64,000 nucleotides of DNA. Origin: Henricia sp. BOLD:AAB3569 (lineage: Eukaryota > Echinodermata > Asteroidea > Spinulosida > Echinasteridae). Position numbers and translations under genes: made by a program. Under the pieces are notes generated by a model that did not search any database, was not told where the DNA came from, and saw nothing but the letters and a program-made list of their open reading frames with translations. The stretch's first letter is position 1; every line of letters starts with the position of its first letter. Of the stretch, positions 60,541 through 64,000 are shown in pieces. The stretch is from assembly GCA_037783545.1 (NCBI GenBank), contig JBBELK010000024.1, forward strand, positions 2,542,001-2,606,000, written 5' to 3'.

Positions 60541-62159
60541 TCCAAGGAATTTCCTTTCAGGATTTAGGGGGCAGTCGTGCGTTAACAAAAGGAGTATGTC
60601 GAGGTGTAGCGGTGGGAGTTCACTTGGTCTCGTATCGTGCAGCACATCTTCTTATAAATGCCGTTCTCAAACTTGGCCAATGGAAGGGGATGTTCACTAA
60701 TTAAACTACAACTGCCTTGGGATCATGTCAGAAGATTTCCTTGATATTAACTATAAGGGGTGGATCATTTGGTGCACAAAATGGGACCGAGTATGAGACT
60801 CCCCTTTCCATTCTGTTCCACTATTGTGTGTAAATTTACATAACTGGTGAATTATACATGATCCCCGACTTGAAATGGAGTCCGACCCCCTTCCTCCCCC
60901 CCGTTGACAAAGAAAATTTCTTACATGACCCTGCCTCTAGCATTAGCAAAAATGCTATTCAGGTGTAGTGCATACAGCCACATAAAAAAAAGACATCTTG
61001 CAAATTAAAAACAAATCACTAAAATACATGTACATTCTTTGGTGACTGGCTTCATGTTGCTCTGTACAAGGCAAGGATCCCTTTTAATATAATTATAAGC
61101 TTCTTCAACTCACATTAATGAGGACGAGCCATAGCTTGAGACAACACACATTGTGCATATTACAGCCCTGGCTGAGCTGAGTAGAACTGGGCTCAATATT
61201 CATTTGGCCTCGTTAAATACAGATTATATCTGTTCAAGCTAGTATAAAGCACCACAATTCAAGATTTTGACCAACAGCCCATCTAGGGCCTACATGTTAG
61301 GTTTGACCTTAAAACATGTTTGGTACTAATAGTGTCAACTGATCTTGAAATTTCACTTATTTATTGCAAGGGGAACATCATGCATTTATATTTATAGAAA
61401 AGCGGTTTGCAGAGTTGAAATTTCTTATTTTGCATTTTGAGGCAATAAAGGGCAAGACAATTTTAAGATAACGGGTTATTGGAATCTGAATAACATCTTT
61501 CTGAAATGCTTGAGAATACATCATCAACTATTTTGATGCTTTGTCTATTCTGCCCCAATGATCTTGCTATAGTTTGAGTCCAACCATCATTTAGGCTTAT
61601 TAGTGCCTGTTCAAATTTCCAAAAGATCGCTAAAGAAACTAAGTAACTAAGAACCTAAACCAAAAAGTTGTCTTTAGTTAAAATGCTTAAATATAATTTG
61701 TAAATATAAATGCATACATTATTTTGAAATTAATGGCAACACAGTGGCAGTTAAACTGCAAGTTTTAAAAATCTTTGGGCAAGCATTAGTTAATACAAAG
61801 TTAGAAATACTTATTTTTGCATTAAAATTGACTAAACACATGCATACGCATCTTAAGGGGGAGGAGCAGGAAGAAGCTCCACCCCTCCCCCAGATTTATC
61901 AATTAATTTGGTATGTCAGTTGCATTAAACACATGCATACAAAATGGTGTCCACATGCAACACAAGGGCACCAGAAATGATCACTTTCTATTTGTTTAGT
62001 TATTCTGGCTGGCTTGTATTGGGTTGCATTGCAATAGCTCGTAAGAACAGTCGGAGCTACTAATATTGCTACCAGCTTTGCACCACTCCCCTCCCTAACT
62101 GCACCCGACATTTTACTGACTATTAAGGGCACACAATCCTATGGTTATTTTCCCCACCA
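60541..62159. other. Intergenic, no gene seen
   Basis: No domain, exon pair or repeat end recognised. Confidence 0.5.
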
Positions 62160-62575
62160 GTTAAAGCCATGTCTGCATTGGACTGCATTGCATTGTAAAA
62201 CGTTACTGCAACTCGCACATTTTATGCGTTCTTTCATAGTTTTCCATTATACCATTCGCACAGTCGCTCCAGTGACGTAAAAACTGACAATGTGATTGTT
62301 TTTATGACCCAGCTCAGTCTGTAAAACTTACAATTAACAGTCATCACTTGACAATTTTGGATGCCCACTGGACTTAAATCAGCTACAATCTAAGTTTTAC
62401 GAAAAAAGTTCTGTGAGGTGGCAGGCTTGAGCAATCGTGTCAATATGTCCAGTGCACACACACAATTTTAGTGAGAAAAATTATCGAAACTGGATAATTG
62501 ATCAGGTCTTTTTTATGACGTTGACCAGTAAAATTAGCCACTGGACTGAAAAACCCATAAACTTAAAGGTGCACA
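62160..62575. mobile_element. GCATTGGACTT-family element, copy 4 (diverged)
   Basis: The left end TTAAAGCCATGTCTGCATTG matches the family. Internal modules CCCACTGGACTTAAATC and CCACTGGACTGAAAAACC occur at about 62,363 and 62,550. The most decayed copy; borders approximate. Confidence 0.55.
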
Positions 62576-63297
62576 TCAAGTTACGTCTTGTTCTCTAATT
62601 AAGGTTTACCCCAAAATATATGTTTTTTACCCCCCAAAAAACTTTTAAATTTTATAATTTGACCTTACGGCACATGATATGCTATTAAAATACAGTTTAA
62701 CTGCTTGTACAAGTTGTGAAAACATTTTGAAATATACAATAAATTCCACTACGATTACAAGTTATACTTAAGCCTATTAATAACATCATCAAAGACGAAC
62801 AACTAGTTTAACTAGCTTTTTTTCCCCACAAAACTGCATACCACTCCCTCCAAGTCTGAAATCTTTTCACTTTATACCGGACTGGCAACATACATCCACT
62901 AAACAAACACTGTATATACTGAATAGTTGGCAAGTGTTCAGACTGCATTGTAATCTTTTACTACGTGCATATTACAAATTCCTAAAATGAAGTGGTTACT
63001 CCGAGTCCGTTTAATCATATTGGTAACAATTACTTGACTATGCATACATTTTTCATATTCAAACAGCATGTTCAAATGTTCTAGTGACCAAATATGCTGC
63101 CGATACACTTCATGAAGTTTATGTACATGTATAGTGTGTGCATGGCGTAGCATGTGTTTATATCTAATCACATTGGGCATTTGAAACCAAGACACCATTC
63201 TGCATCTGCACACACATTCCTACGAACAAACTTTCCGATTTACATCTTTTTGGATCCACATTGTATGAGCCTCTTTTTGAATGGCTATTGACCCCTT

Positions 63298-63538
63298 TCG
63301 AACACGTGCGAATATGCCATTTTGGGAGTCAAATAATGCTGAGTCATTGTGGAAGCAATGTGCGTGCGCGTTGTGTGTGTCTCTGGTGGACGTAACGCGG
63401 TTTAGTTCACCAATGGGAGCCTCATCATAGCGCGTTACGCGCGCTATGGACACACACAACGCGCACGCACATTGCTTCCACAACGACGCGGCATTGTTTT
63501 ACTCCCAAAATGACGTCATTGGCACGAGCTCAATTGAG
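63298..63538. mobile_element. CpG-rich palindromic element, copy 2
   Basis: Begins TCGAACACGTGCGAATATGC. Arms of about 110 bp pair, including GTGGAAGCAATGTGCGTGCG against CGCACGCACATTGCTTCCAC. Better preserved than copy 1. Confidence 0.82.
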
Positions 63539-64000
63539 GCATTTGTTTCACCAAAGCATAGCTTCTAAGACATGATACCATGAACAATCTTAAACTAGAT
63601 GTTACAGTTTCAAGTAATGACTTAATTGGCATTATTTACAAGCAATTTTTAGAGTGCACAAAACAAACATAGCACACATGAAAACAGCAATACCTTTGGT
63701 TTGGGTTTGACCCACAAAAACTACACACGTATACATGTACCTTTTATTTGTAAATGCATCAAAAAGATTACCGTGACAATAACTGTCATTGGCTATGAAT
63801 GTACAGCATAGACAACGTTCCCATTAAAGAAATCGCTTCATTCGACAAAGATTAGATCATGATTCAACAAAGATTTTCTGATGTGAATGCACTTCTCTTC
63901 AAGTTCATTTGACGAAGAAAAATTGTAATGTGAACGCTCTCTTCATTCAACAAAGCAATTTGACACGCAACGAGATGGGGATTCCACACAGCTATACTCG

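Overview
This is a 64-kb piece of an animal nuclear genome. It is AT-rich and intron-rich, with GT-AG splice sites and no bacterial-style packing. The octamer TACATGTA recurs throughout and short inverted-repeat DNA transposons are dense. These features, with a TTAA-flanked element ending AGGTAGT...TTTGGTAA that resembles elements I recall from sea stars and sea cucumbers, suggest a marine deuterostome, probably an echinoderm. The taxon is an inference, not proven by the sequence.

Two protein genes are well supported. On the minus strand, 33,502-48,609 holds a complete NWD1-like gene, a NACHT NTPase with WD40 repeats. I assembled 12 coding exons by hand; every junction is in phase with GT-AG introns, giving 1,687 codons plus stop. 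On the plus strand, 51,318-55,944 holds a six-finger C2H2 zinc-finger protein of 572 residues in three coding exons. The genes are divergent. The 443 bp between them lies inside a ~175-bp inverted repeat, and each arm carries the same outward-facing splice donor, so both genes may begin with mirror-image noncoding first exons.

The first 33 kb shows no convincing gene. It is intergenic DNA with transposon relics: hAT-like elements (one with a perfect 8-bp target duplication), TTAA-flanked elements, a nested transposon at 24.6-26.1 kb, tRNA-derived SINEs, a 13-bp minisatellite and several long foldback elements. Introns of the NWD1-like gene are also full of such elements, two of them within about 20 nt of a splice donor. 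The 56-64 kb region holds a decayed zinc-finger array on the minus strand, a displaced 51-bp exact copy of part of the intact zinc-finger exon, SINEs and more palindromic elements.

The points most worth checking are the mirrored divergent promoter, the recurring TTAA|AGG...CCT|TTAA terminal signature, the head-to-head tRNA-like foldbacks and the templated zinc-finger fragment. I found no LTR retroelement, viral-like gene, rRNA, CRISPR array or functional-looking tRNA gene.
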